Below the pieces are notes generated by a model. That model worked only from the letters and a program-made list of their open reading frames with translations, searched no databases and was not told where the DNA came from. 64,000 nucleotides of DNA from Bacillus fungorum (lineage in GTDB: Bacteria > Bacillota > Bacilli > Bacillales > Bacillaceae_G), in the NCBI RefSeq assembly GCF_002746455.1, contig NZ_NWUW01000004.1, positions 1-64,000 of the forward strand, read 5' to 3'. Both the position numbers and the translations under genes were made by a program. The first letter of the stretch is position 1, and every line of letters begins with the position of its first letter. Positions 55,414 through 63,519 of this stretch are shown piece after piece.

Positions 55414-55935
55414 ATGATGAAGAAGGGCGGGAGTATTACGAAGAAAAGATTATTAATTATTTTTCTATGTATCGCTTTTGGATTGTTTTGGTCATATAAA
55501 GAAGAAGTTTTTGCTAGCTTTAAACCGATTGATCAGTACGAATTAAATAAGGAATTAAAGAACAAAAGTATAGAAACTTTAACTCATAATGAAATGAAAA
55601 AGGTAGGAGAACATTTTGTGACAGAGCAATTATCAGCGTTTGGGTTTCATAATAAAGAAGATGTGAAACGAAAAGGTGAAGAAATATTTTTAAATAGAGG
55701 GTATGAACAATTAATGGAAAATTATTATCCAAATCGTTTTCGGGATTTAGAGTATAAATTTACAAACGAGGAGATACGTGAATTGACGGATGAAAGTTTT
55801 CTCTATCAAACTGTAGCGTACGTTGCGGGCACTGAAAATGGTAAGAGAAGCGAAATGAAATTGATTTATGAAATCAAAATTGTAAAGGTTAATCATATAT
55901 TTAAGGTGTTAGAACAAAAACAGTATGTACAATAA
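55414..55935 (+). CDS. Secreted or membrane-anchored hypothetical protein
   Basis: A 173-residue protein with an N-terminal hydrophobic segment (LLIIFLCIAFGLFWS, about 13-27) and a soluble alpha/beta remainder rich in Lys and Glu (NEMKKVGEHFVTEQLSAFGF; KLIYEIKIVKVNHIFKVLEQ). Family not recognised. The start is uncertain. The tandem ATGs at 55414 have no ribosome site. A good AAGGGCGGGAG lies inside, followed by an ATT codon (55434) rather than ATG. Confidence 0.62.
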   Translation: MMKKGGSITKKRLLIIFLCIAFGLFWSYKEEVFASFKPIDQYELNKELKNKSIETLTHNEMKKVGEHFVTEQLSAFGFHNKEDVKRKGEEIFLNRGYEQLMENYYPNRFRDLEYKFTNEEIRELTDESFLYQTVAYVAGTENGKRSEMKLIYEIKIVKVNHIFKVLEQKQYVQ

Positions 55936-55969
55936 AGTGAAACATGGATTAGTGTCACAAATAGCGGAT

Positions 55970-55995
55970 AAAAAAACCCCCCAGTTCTTTGGGGG
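55970..55995 (-). terminator. Terminator of the minus-strand small-gene pair
   Basis: CCCCCCA / TGGGGG hairpin; on the minus strand it is followed by seven T. It lies four bases beyond the stop of the 49-residue gene. Confidence 0.72.
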
Positions 55996-55998
55996 AGT

Positions 55999-56148
55999 CT
56001 AAAGGTTTTCATTTTGTTGACCAAGTTCTTTTTGAGCAATATATAAATTTCCTTGCTCGACTTGTTTCTGAGTAAGAACAGAATCACCTGCATACCCTTT
56101 TTCTGTTTTCACAGTTCTTTTTGAACGATTGGAATTTTGTTTCTTCAT
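55999..56148 (-). CDS. Small hydrophilic protein (49 residues)
   Basis: MKKQNSNRSKRTVKTEKGYA then DSVLTQKQVEQGNLYIAQKE. AAGGTGA lies eight bases before the ATG. Very polar, basic N terminus and Gln-rich C terminus, in the style of small spore proteins; family not recognised. It follows the 57-residue membrane protein gene by 18 bases and shares its terminator. Confidence 0.62.
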   Translation of the reverse strand: MKKQNSNRSKRTVKTEKGYAGDSVLTQKQVEQGNLYIAQKELGQQNENL

Positions 56149-56166
56149 ATAATAAATCACCTTCCA

Positions 56167-56340
56167 TCAAAAATAAACGAAAATGATAAGCACAAGTAAT
56201 ACAGCAGCGAAAATGGTAATACCCATTAAAAACGAAGTATTTTTATATTTAGGTGGCTTATGTACATCTTGCCGATATCCAGGTGAAATTTCAGGGGCGA
56301 ATTCTTCATTGAATGATTGCTTTTTTTCTTTTTCTTCCAT
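56167..56340 (-). CDS. Small tail-anchored membrane protein (57 residues)
   Basis: A soluble acidic N-terminal half (MEEKEKKQSFNEEFAPEISP) and one C-terminal transmembrane helix (FLMGITIFAAVLLVLIIFVY). AGGTGG precedes the ATG by six bases. The NEEFAPE segment recalls minor spore proteins, but function is unknown. Confidence 0.62.
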   Translation of the reverse strand: MEEKEKKQSFNEEFAPEISPGYRQDVHKPPKYKNTSFLMGITIFAAVLLVLIIFVYF

Positions 56341-56397
56341 ATGTATCCACCTTTCTTTTTCATTATGTTATACGTTATAAGCAAAAATATGCATAAA

Positions 56398-56431
56398 GAA
56401 AACAGCCGCTGTATCGTTAGCGGCTGTTTTG
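56398..56431 (-). terminator. Terminator after the MATE gene
   Basis: Arms AAAACAGCCGCT and AGCGGCTGTTTT, with a T-rich minus-strand tail. It overlaps the last codons of the MATE gene. Confidence 0.8.
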
Positions 56432-57772
56432 TATTGTATATTTTCGTTGTACTTGAAAGAGACGGACAAGAAGGAAAATAGCGCCAAATGCTAGACCAAT
56501 AATAAGACCAATCCAGTATCCTTTTGCTGCCCAGTCAGTATACGTTGCTAATATGTAACCGAGAGGGAGACCTATTACCCAATAAGCGATTAATGTCATA
56601 ATTAAGGAAACATTTACGTCTTTATAACCACGTAGTGCCCCTTGTACAGGAGTTGCAATTGCATCTGAAATTTGAAATAAAATCGCAAATATAAGAAATT
56701 CTTTTGCTAAATGATGAACTTGTATATCTGTCGTATAAATAGAAGCAATTTCATCATCAAAGAAGTAAAGAAGAATTGAATACAATAGGGCGAATGCAAG
56801 TGCTAAGCCAATCCCGATAAATCCATATTGTTTTGCGTTAGTATATCGTTTTGCTCCAATTTCGAATCCAACAGCGATGGTCATCGCCATTGCTAAACTT
56901 AAAGGAGTCATATATAGCAAGGAAGCGAAGTTCATAGCTGCTTGATGAGCTGCGATTGTTGTCGTACTAAAATTACTCATCATAAGTGTTACCGCAGCGA
57001 AGATACTCGTTTCAAAGAAGATAGCAAATCCGATAGGGACGCCAAGTTTTAAGAATTCTTTCCAACTCGAAAGGGAAGGGCGATATAATTGTTTAAAGAT
57101 ATTGAAAGATGCAAAAGGCTCTTTCGTAAGAATAATAACGGTAATAATTAAAATGCACCAATAGGTTGCTGCAGAAGCGATTGCTGCTCCGACACCACCA
57201 AGTTTTGGAAAACCGAAATGACCGAAAATTAATACATAATTTAATACTACGTTAATTGGTAATGATAGTAACGTAATGATCATCGTTGTGCGAGTTTTTC
57301 CTAATGCATCAATAAATCCGCGTAAAACAGTGTAAGTAAATAAAGGGATAATTCCAATTGCGATAATACTTAAAAATTGTGCCGCAATACGTTCTACAGG
57401 TTCTTCTAATCGCATGCCGTTTAAAATAGGTGAAACAGCGAAGAATCCAATAAGGATAACAATAAAACTAGCACAAATTGCTAAGTAAACTGCTTGTATG
57501 ACAACGTGAGGAACATCCTCTTTTTTCTTGGATCCAACGAGTTGTGCAACAATTGGAGTAGTGGCCATCAAAATTCCTGTTAATCCCGTACTAACTGGAA
57601 TCCATATACTCGTTCCAATAGCGACACCTGCTAAATCAATAGGGCTTGCATGCCCTGACATTGTCGTATCAAAAAAGCTCATCGCAAATAATGACATTTG
57701 CGTTACAAAAATCGGGAAAAATAGTAATACAAATTGCTTTAATTTTTGTGAGAATGTACTGGTTTCTTTCAT
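56417..57772 (-). CDS. MATE-family efflux transporter (NorM-like)
   Basis: A 451-residue cation-coupled multidrug efflux pump with twelve membrane helices in two MatE halves ([20 protein letters not shown] near 33-52; [20 protein letters not shown] in the second half). Length and pseudo-symmetry are standard. AAGGAGA precedes the ATG. Substrates not predictable. Confidence 0.88.
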   Translation of the reverse strand: MKETSTFSQKLKQFVLLFFPIFVTQMSLFAMSFFDTTMSGHASPIDLAGVAIGTSIWIPVSTGLTGILMATTPIVAQLVGSKKKEDVPHVVIQAVYLAICASFIVILIGFFAVSPILNGMRLEEPVERIAAQFLSIIAIGIIPLFTYTVLRGFIDALGKTRTTMIITLLSLPINVVLNYVLIFGHFGFPKLGGVGAAIASAATYWCILIITVIILTKEPFASFNIFKQLYRPSLSSWKEFLKLGVPIGFAIFFETSIFAAVTLMMSNFSTTTIAAHQAAMNFASLLYMTPLSLAMAMTIAVGFEIGAKRYTNAKQYGFIGIGLALAFALLYSILLYFFDDEIASIYTTDIQVHHLAKEFLIFAILFQISDAIATPVQGALRGYKDVNVSLIMTLIAYWVIGLPLGYILATYTDWAAKGYWIGLIIGLAFGAIFLLVRLFQVQRKYTIQNSR

Positions 57773-57958
57773 AAAATCTCCTTTCTATGTAAAAAAGAAA
57801 ACTCTTACTATCATACAATTTAATCAAAAAATAGAAAAGGAATACGCTTATTAAAACTATGTTTGACTATAAAAAAGGATGCACTTTGAAAAGGGATAAG
57901 GTATTATGATAAGGTATGAAAAAATTACATATTATTTGTTATTAAGGAGGCACTACTT

Positions 57959-58750
57959 GTGGCTGATTGGTTAATTGGTTTAATCATGGGTGCTGTTGAA
58001 GGTTTAACAGAGTTTTTACCAGTATCATCAACAGGACATATGATTTTAACAGGACATTTAATTGGATTTGACGACGAGAGAGCGAAAGTTTTCGAAGTTG
58101 TTATCCAATTGGGGTCGATTTTAGCAGTTGTTGTTATATTTTGGAAGCGTCTATGGTCGCTAGTTGGAATAGGAAAAGTAACAGACGGACCATCGTTAAA
58201 TTTATTACATATTATTATCGGGATGATTCCTGCCGGGATACTTGGCGTATTATTCCATAGCACTATTAAAGAGGTTTTATTTGGTCCAGGACCAGTTGTT
58301 ATTAGCTTAGTAGCTGGTGGTATTTTAATGATTGTTGCTGAGAAGTTTTCAAAACCAAGTACAGCAAGAACATTAGATGAAATCACATATAAGCAAGCAT
58401 TTACAATCGGAATGTTCCAATGTTTAGCGCTTTGGCCAGGATTTTCTCGTTCTGGTTCTACAATAAGTGGTGGTTTATTAGCCCGCGTGTCACATACAGC
58501 GGCAGCTGAATATACATTCATTTTAGCGGTACCAATGATGGTAGCTGCAAGCGGATTAGATTTAATTAAAAGCTGGGATGTATTAAGCTCGGCAGATGTA
58601 ACGCTATTTGTAACAGGATTTGTAACTGCATTCGTTGTTGCGATGCTTGCAATTGTTTCATTCTTAAAATTATTATCTCGTGTAAAACTAACACCGTTCG
58701 CTTACTATCGTTTCATTTTAGCTGCGGTATTCTATTTCTTCATTATGTAA
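57959..58750 (+). CDS. uppP: Undecaprenyl-diphosphatase (BacA type)
   Basis: Dephosphorylates undecaprenyl pyrophosphate outside the membrane, recycling the lipid carrier and giving bacitracin tolerance. The 263-residue protein has the signature [20 protein letters not shown] near residues 13-32 and the second motif [15 protein letters not shown], with seven to eight helices. Start GTG at 57959 lies seven bases after AAGGAGG. Confidence 0.95.
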   Translation: MADWLIGLIMGAVEGLTEFLPVSSTGHMILTGHLIGFDDERAKVFEVVIQLGSILAVVVIFWKRLWSLVGIGKVTDGPSLNLLHIIIGMIPAGILGVLFHSTIKEVLFGPGPVVISLVAGGILMIVAEKFSKPSTARTLDEITYKQAFTIGMFQCLALWPGFSRSGSTISGGLLARVSHTAAAEYTFILAVPMMVAASGLDLIKSWDVLSSADVTLFVTGFVTAFVVAMLAIVSFLKLLSRVKLTPFAYYRFILAAVFYFFIM

Positions 58751-58751
58751 T

Positions 58752-58782
58752 AAAAAACTGCCGAGTTCGGCAGTTTTTTATT
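58752..58782 (+). terminator. Bidirectional terminator between uppP and the thioredoxin-like gene
   Basis: Arms AAAAAACTGCCGA and TCGGCAGTTTTTT almost without loop. Confidence 0.88.
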
Positions 58783-59332
58783 TTACTACTTTTTCCATCA
58801 TGCTTTCCATTACATGTTCCCAAAGAGAAGTATCGTCAGCTAATGTAGCAAGGAAATTAGCATACATTTCTTTTTGTTTCTCTTCGAATGTTGGATCCTC
58901 TTTTTCAGGTAACGTAGCGCGCATGGAAGTTACTAATTCTTGTACTTTTGGAGCGCGTGGTCCCCAAACGGCTTGTTCATTTCCGTCTTTATCAATGAAA
59001 ATAAAGATTGGAATCGCACGTGCTGTTCCATTTGTTAAATATTGATCCATTAATTCTAAGTTTTCATCGCGAATTAATAATGACATATCAATATTTGCAA
59101 CTTCAGAAATTCGCTTCATAACAGGTACGCATAAAAGAGCATCACCACACCAATCAGCTGTTAATACAATAACACGCCAGCCATCATTTTGGCGTTCTTC
59201 TAATACAGGAAGTAATTCATTTGGAATTAAAAAGTTATTGTAAATATGTAGTAGCTCGTATTGATTTACTTTCATTTCATTCACATATGTATCAAAGGAC
59301 ATACCTTTATCAGCCCATTGTTGTAAGTTCAT
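58778..59332 (-). CDS. Thioredoxin-family protein with WCGD active site
   Basis: A 184-residue protein with a thioredoxin fold (about 50-150): VIVLTADWCGDALLCVPVMK, where the second cysteine of CxxC is absent from the usual place (CGDA), and cis-Pro segment RAIPIFIFIDKDG. Only the N-terminal Cys is in position, with another Cys four residues later. This pattern is shared with other Bacillus thioredoxin-like proteins of unknown role. Start at 59332 follows GAGGTG. Confidence 0.78.
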   Translation of the reverse strand: MNLQQWADKGMSFDTYVNEMKVNQYELLHIYNNFLIPNELLPVLEERQNDGWRVIVLTADWCGDALLCVPVMKRISEVANIDMSLLIRDENLELMDQYLTNGTARAIPIFIFIDKDGNEQAVWGPRAPKVQELVTSMRATLPEKEDPTFEEKQKEMYANFLATLADDTSLWEHVMESMMEKVVK

Positions 59333-59398
59333 AAGTAACACCTCTTTAGTATGATTTGTTTTCATTGTACCAATTTTTATATAGAAAAGCTTGTATTC

Positions 59399-59830
59399 TT
59401 ACTCTTTCTTGTCGCTTAATAATTTACTTAATAGGAAAAGGAATAGTACGAAACATAATTCAGCTATGTTGGACATTTGTACGCTCTCTATCCAATCATC
59501 AGCGGTATGAATGACGAACCAATCTAGTGTAATTTCAATAAATGAGAAAAGAGTAATAGAAAGCCAATTTGACATGTTTTGTGTTAGTGGATATAGCAGT
59601 GCCTTGAAGAAACTGAAGATAAAAAATGTAATACCGTCTAAGAAAGTAATTAATAAAAAAAATAGAAGTAAGGCAGTGCGCGACCTATACTCTACACCAG
59701 TAATATGAAAGATTCCTACATATACAAAAAATATAAATGCAAAAATTATAATGAGAAACAGAATAACAAAACCAATAATCAAAGTTTTATCTTTTAGATT
59801 GAAATTAGAAAATTTGTCTTCTTCACTCAC
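59399..59830 (-). CDS. YrvL-like membrane regulatory protein
   Basis: A 143-residue protein with four transmembrane helices (for example IIGFVILFLIIIFAFIFFVY; ALLLFFLLITFLDGITFFIF) and short polar ends. Size, topology and the LDWFVIH segment fit the YrvL family, whose B. subtilis member restrains the SigO-RsoA system. No sigma factor gene is near. The assignment is moderate. Confidence 0.65.
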   Translation of the reverse strand: MSEEDKFSNFNLKDKTLIIGFVILFLIIIFAFIFFVYVGIFHITGVEYRSRTALLLFFLLITFLDGITFFIFSFFKALLYPLTQNMSNWLSITLFSFIEITLDWFVIHTADDWIESVQMSNIAELCFVLFLFLLSKLLSDKKE

Positions 59831-59992
59831 TATTCCAACTCCTTTTTTTGGAAACTCAACTTCATTTTATCATGAAATGTCTATTAAAAAACTACGAATT
59901 ATGGGAAAATAAGGTGACAAAAAGTAAGATTTCATGTAAAATTATTAATAAGGTTTTTATTTAACCAAATGAAATAAAAGGAGCTGTCAAAG

Positions 59993-60412
59993 TTGTCTCA
60001 AAATCGAGAGCAATTAATGGAAGAACTATCGACAAATGTGTTTGCTATGTTCCGCACGCTGCGTAATGATATTGGAAAAATATTTGGTGGTTACATACCG
60101 TGGAATGAATTCATCGTCCTGAGAATATTAAATCGTACGAATAAAGAAATGGTATCACGTGTAGCCAATGAGTTAAATGTGTCGAATAGTCATATTACAG
60201 CTGTTACAGAAAAATTAATTAATAAAGGCTTTGTAACTCGTTCACGTTCCACTTCAGATCGCCGAGTTGTATATTTGGAGATTACAGAACAAGGAAAAGA
60301 TTTAGTTGCGAAAATGGAAGGTGCGAAAAAACAATATTTACAAGAAAGATTCTCTGCGCTTTCAGAAGATGAAATGAATATAATGATATCTATTTCTAAA
60401 AAACTTATTTAA
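59993..60412 (+). CDS. MarR-family transcriptional regulator
   Basis: A 139-residue regulator with the recognition helix VSNSHITAVTEKLINKGFV and the wing SRSTSDRRVVYLEITEQG. It starts with TTG at 59993, ten bases after AAAGGAG. The gene stands alone with a terminator after it. Confidence 0.85.
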   Translation: MSQNREQLMEELSTNVFAMFRTLRNDIGKIFGGYIPWNEFIVLRILNRTNKEMVSRVANELNVSNSHITAVTEKLINKGFVTRSRSTSDRRVVYLEITEQGKDLVAKMEGAKKQYLQERFSALSEDEMNIMISISKKLI

Positions 60413-60444
60413 GTCATTACAAGTAAGAAAACGCTTACGTAGTG

Positions 60445-60484
60445 AAAGAGAAGACTTTTCTTATATGAGGAAGGTCTTCTTTTA
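60445..60484 (+). terminator. Terminator after the 60.4-kb MarR gene
   Basis: Arms AGAAGAC and GTCTTCT in an extended A/T-rich stem with a T tail. Confidence 0.7.
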
Positions 60485-60547
60485 TATGTAAAAGATTATA
60501 AAAAAGAAAATATGTAACATACTACTAGTAAAGGAAGGGGGAGGAAT

Positions 60548-60703
60548 ATGACAAATCGAAATGGTAGTAAAGGGAGCGGAAATCAAGGCTCACCGAAATT
60601 AGGTCAATTTCAGCAAGAGTTTAGCACTGAATTTGAGACTGGTAATGATAACAAAGGAAAAGAATATCGTTCGAAAAAAGGAAGTAAATCAAAAAAGGAG
60701 TGA
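60548..60703 (+). CDS. Small Gly/Lys-rich protein, SASP-like
   Basis: A 51-residue protein, MTNRNGSKGSGNQGSPKLGQ then FQQEFSTEFETGNDNKGKEY and a Lys/Ser-rich end. GGGGGAGG precedes the ATG. The GQFxxEFxTEF centre is reminiscent of gamma-type and minor small acid-soluble spore proteins, but length and ends differ. A 12-bp terminator follows. Expression in the forespore is a guess. Confidence 0.65.
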   Translation: MTNRNGSKGSGNQGSPKLGQFQQEFSTEFETGNDNKGKEYRSKKGSKSKKE

Positions 60704-60748
60704 TAATTTTTAAATTTAGGTCATAGATGTTAAACTTAATAAAATCAA

Positions 60749-60796
60749 AGGCAGGAACATATTTGATATATATATAATGTTCCTGCCTATTTTATT
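60749..60796 (+). terminator. Rho-independent terminator after the small SASP-like gene
   Basis: Perfect arms AGGCAGGAACAT and ATGTTCCTGCCT, then ATTTTATT. Confidence 0.82.
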
Positions 60797-60924
60797 ATGT
60801 GGAGTTCCACTACATCCATCAACTTAAGAATTTTTTAACACCCATAAAACAAATTCTGATCATTTATAAAAAAAATTGATAATTATTAATAAAATTTGAT
60901 AAGAAATTCTGTTAGTTAAAGTTT

Positions 60925-60958
60925 CTTATGCAACTAACGGGGGCTTTAGTTGCATAAG
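60925..60958 (+). promoter_or_regulatory. Hairpin that masks a ribosome-binding site
   Basis: Perfect 13-base arms CTTATGCAACTAA and TTAGTTGCATAAG around CGGGGGCT. The right arm runs into AAGGAG (60956-60961), so half the ribosome site is inside the stem. An open frame follows. Confidence 0.6.
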
Positions 60959-60968
60959 GAGCATTAAA

Positions 60969-61109
60969 ATAATCAAACTTTATTCCAAAGCTACATTTGG
61001 GGTATTTGCTTTTCTAAGCTTGATTGTGATGGATTACTGCCAGCATTTCAGAAAAAAACATGTTAAGCAAAAAAATACAAAAAGGATAGCGTTTTTAAGG
61101 TCAAATTAA
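60969..61109 (+). pseudogene. Possible 46-codon membrane peptide with ATA in place of ATG
   Basis: Seven bases after AAGGAG an ATA codon opens a frame reading IKLYSKATFGVFAFLSLIVM then DYCQHFRKKHVKQKN. The first 20 residues look like a membrane helix. The frame runs through the Tn4430-like repeat, so coding may be coincidental. The ATA could be a mutated ATG. Treated as a doubtful or dead gene. Confidence 0.35.
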
Positions 61110-61177
61110 TATGAGGTTATATTGGTTTAATAAAATCCTATAAATTTTCTTATAGAGTTTAATCTTTGGTAACCGTA

Positions 61178-61360
61178 TTATAATTTATGAGGATTATTTT
61201 TTATTAAATTTTTTAATTCGTTTTCTAGGGAAATCTTAAGGCTTTTCTTTTTCTTTTCAATGGATGTGATCTTATGAAAAGTTAACAAAGATAACATAGA
61301 GAATAATTTATAATATATCTCTGTAGATCCGTTCTTATTGTTTGAAATAATTTGCTCCAT
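61178..61360 (-). CDS. Small hypothetical protein inside the mobile-element mosaic
   Basis: A 60-residue Lys/Leu/Asn-rich protein, MEQIISNNKNGSTEIYYKLF then KKKSLKISLENELKNLIKNN. AAGGAG lies ten bases before the ATG. The AT-rich codon use differs from the core genes around it. Family not recognised; it may be cargo of the element or spurious. Confidence 0.4.
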   Translation of the reverse strand: MEQIISNNKNGSTEIYYKLFSMLSLLTFHKITSIEKKKKSLKISLENELKNLIKNNPHKL

Positions 61361-61583
61361 AGTATAGAATCTCCTTTTTTAACACAGTCCTATTTCTAAT
61401 TTCAATACTTGATTATTATTTTACCAATTTTTATTAAAATCTTCTACTTTACTAATTATTAATTCTTGATAACCTATATTCTAATTCTATATTTACCTTT
61501 AACAGTGCAAGTTTTTCGTTTGGGGGATACTTCAAAATGTTAGGTTGATGGGCATGTGACGCTACCCCAATTAGTTTTTTTAA

Positions 61584-62036
61584 TCAGTCATTTTTTAACT
61601 TTTGTTTAATATTTTTATCTAATTTTTCTTTTATTATCATCATGGAAATACGAATTTCATTAATCTCACTATCATTTAGTTCGTTAAACAATTGATTTAT
61701 TTGTTCATCTGACTGAATATGAATTATATCTAGTAGTTCCTCTCCTTTTTTTGTCAAAAAGAGCAAGTTTTTTCTACTGTCTTTTATTGAGCTTTTTTTC
61801 TCTATTAATTCTTCCCTCTCAAATTTACGTAAAATTCTGCTCATATAGCTTCTATCAATATTAAGTTCTTGCACAAGATTATTTGCAATACACTCCGTCC
61901 TCTCACTTATTTCAAATAATATTCGTGCTTCGGTTAATGAATAATCTGTATCTAGAATCTGGTTATTAAATAAACCAAGTACCTTTGTATAAAACCGATT
62001 GAATTGTCTAATATCATAAATAATTTCTTTATCCAT
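61584..62036 (-). CDS. MarR-family transcriptional regulator
   Basis: A 150-residue regulator: NLVQELNIDRSYMSRILRKF as recognition helix region and KSSIKDSRKNLLFLTKKGEE as wing. The first 60 residues (DIRQFNRFYTKVLGLFNNQI) form the dimer helices. GGAGA precedes the ATG. It diverges from a GNAT gene across a 41-base palindrome, so it probably represses itself and that gene. Codon use is more AT-rich than the core. Confidence 0.87.
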   Translation of the reverse strand: MDKEIIYDIRQFNRFYTKVLGLFNNQILDTDYSLTEARILFEISERTECIANNLVQELNIDRSYMSRILRKFEREELIEKKSSIKDSRKNLLFLTKKGEELLDIIHIQSDEQINQLFNELNDSEINEIRISMMIIKEKLDKNIKQKLKND

Positions 62037-62083
62037 ATATTCTCCTTTAGTTGACGCAGTCTACATTTTACATTAATATAACT

Positions 62084-62124
62084 GTACATCCAAAATGTGG
62101 ACTAAGTCAACATTTTGGATGTAC
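62084..62124. promoter_or_regulatory. 41-base near-perfect palindrome, MarR operator
   Basis: Twenty-base arms (GTACATCCAAAATGTGGACT on the left) match with one mismatch around a central A at 62104. A third copy of the half-site AGTCnACATTTT lies at 62059-62070. The site is between the divergent MarR and GNAT starts. Confidence 0.78.
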
Positions 62125-62179
62125 TATTTTCAAAAATCTGTCGCAATCTTGATTGAGACCAAATTGAAGGAGTTCATAT

Positions 62180-62659
62180 ATGATTATTCGAGAAATAAAA
62201 AAAGAAGACAATGCAAAAATAAAAGAAATTATACAAGATTCATTAGAATCACTCGGATTAGCGATTCCTGGGTCAGCCTATTTTGATCCTCAACTTAACA
62301 ACCTTCACCAATATTATAAAAATTTAAAACATGCGAACTATTGGGTAGTAGAAATGGATGGAGAAGTTGTTGGTGGAATTGGTATAGCACCGTTTAACGA
62401 ATATGATAAAGTTTGCGAATTACAAAAACTATACTTAAGTCCAAAAGCCAAAGGTTTAGGGTTTTCCAAGAAACTAATGGAAACAGCATTGTCATTTGCC
62501 TTTAAACATTATGAAAAGTGCTATTTAGAAACCATGCATGAATTAAAAGCGGCATGTATATTATACGAAAAATTTGGATTTACGCTGTTACATGAACCAC
62601 TCCCAGGTTCTGAACACTCTGCTATGAATGCGTGGTATATAAAAGTTTGTCAAAATTAG
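62180..62659 (+). CDS. GNAT-family N-acetyltransferase
   Basis: A 159-residue acetyltransferase with motif A LQKLYLSPKAKGLGFSKKLM and motif B AACILYEKFGFTLLHEPL. Start ATG at 62180 after GGAG. Divergent from the MarR gene, with the palindrome between. MarR-GNAT pairs of this kind often deal with small toxic amines or antibiotics, but the substrate is unknown. Confidence 0.85.
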   Translation: MIIREIKKEDNAKIKEIIQDSLESLGLAIPGSAYFDPQLNNLHQYYKNLKHANYWVVEMDGEVVGGIGIAPFNEYDKVCELQKLYLSPKAKGLGFSKKLMETALSFAFKHYEKCYLETMHELKAACILYEKFGFTLLHEPLPGSEHSAMNAWYIKVCQN

Positions 62660-62708
62660 GTGTATTTAAACGCATCTATTAAAAGGAAAGTATTGAAGGA
62701 GCTTTATT

Positions 62709-63475
62709 TTGACAAAACTACTACCAATAACTTCAACGAAGCAATCAGTTGCTTCCCTTAACTGGCTATTTCTATGGTCGTTTTTGGTTCTATTGCCCTC
62801 TTTGCAGAAATGACCAATTTGCCGTCATTTGAATTAGTCTTTATTCGCTGCTTAAGTGCAACACTATTTTTAGGTTCTTGTTGGCTCATATCAGGACAAT
62901 ATAGGAATGAGGAATGGAATAGTAAAGAGGTTCTTCAAACATTAGCTTGTGGAATATTTCTCGTTTTTAACTGGGTATTTATATTTAAATCATTTGAAAC
63001 GACATCTATAACCGTTGCTATATCTGTACATAATTTAGCCCCTGTATTAATGCTATTACTAGGAAGTGTTTTTTACAGAGAAAAGTTAAAGATAAAATCA
63101 GTTTTTTCTATTCTTCTTTGTTTTTTTGGAACTGTATTCATCTCAGATATAGATTTTTCTGCCTCTTTTAAAGAGTTATTACCTGTTGGTGTTCTTTGGG
63201 CTCTGGCAGGTGCTTTATTTAATGCTTTTATGACATTACTAGGGAAAGGGATTACAAAGTTAAGCCCTTATGCTACAACATTTCTACAAACAGGATTAGG
63301 TATTATGATATTATTTCCTTTTATACAAATGGGGGCATTTTCCATACTTACATTTGGGAACTGGACTGCAGCTATTGCTACGGGGATTATCCATACAGGG
63401 ATTACATTTCTATTATTTTTTGATAGTTTGAGATTCTTATCAACAAAAGTAATCTCCATAGTAAACGTAAAGTAA
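62709..63475 (+). pseudogene. EamA/DMT-family permease, frameshifted and C-terminally short
   Basis: A TTG at 62709 (AAGGAG seven bases before) opens TKLLPITSTKQSVASLNWLF, which runs out of frame at a T5 run (62781-62785). One extra T would join it to the second frame, GSIALFAEMTNLPSFELVFI onwards. The second frame ends in FLSTKVISIVNVK at 63475, about 40 residues before the usual end of an EamA pair, so the last two helices are missing. Both faults point to an inactive gene. Confidence 0.72.
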
Positions 63476-63517
63476 CTCCAAAATATACAATAAAAGTTGA
63501 TTTTGGAGTTATTTTTT
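63474..63517 (+). terminator. Bidirectional terminator between the EamA and hydrolase genes
   Basis: Arms AACTCCAAAAT and ATTTTGGAGTT with a T6 tail. Confidence 0.75.
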
Positions 63518-63519
63518 GT

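Larger units (their letters stand above)
60811..61568. mobile_element. Mosaic of transposon ends: IS231-like and Tn4430-like inverted repeats, no transposase
   Basis: Left end: CCATCAACTTAAGAA (60816-60830) matches the inner 15 bases of the IS231 terminal repeat as I recall it (CATGCCCATCAACTTAAGRA). Right end, on the minus strand: CATGCCCATCAACCTAAC (61539-61556) matches 16 of 18 of it in opposite orientation. Outside the right end TGACGCTACCCC (61557-61568) is the outer tip of a Tn3-family repeat (GGGGTAGCGTCA). Between them, 61031-61067 matches about 24 of the first 28 bases of the Tn4430 terminal repeat (core GCCAGCATTTC). About 745 bases lie between the IS231-like ends, with no transposase gene. 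Confidence 0.55.

Noticed and set aside
55953..55972. Possible third copy of the bcr-type repeat tail (CAAATAGCGGATAAAA)
   Set aside because: Only about 16 bases resemble the tail, one base is missing and the stem is absent.
60926..60958. Hairpin considered as an integron attC site
   Set aside because: The arms do not carry the RYYYAAC/GTTRRRY core pair, and no integron integrase or cassette array is near.
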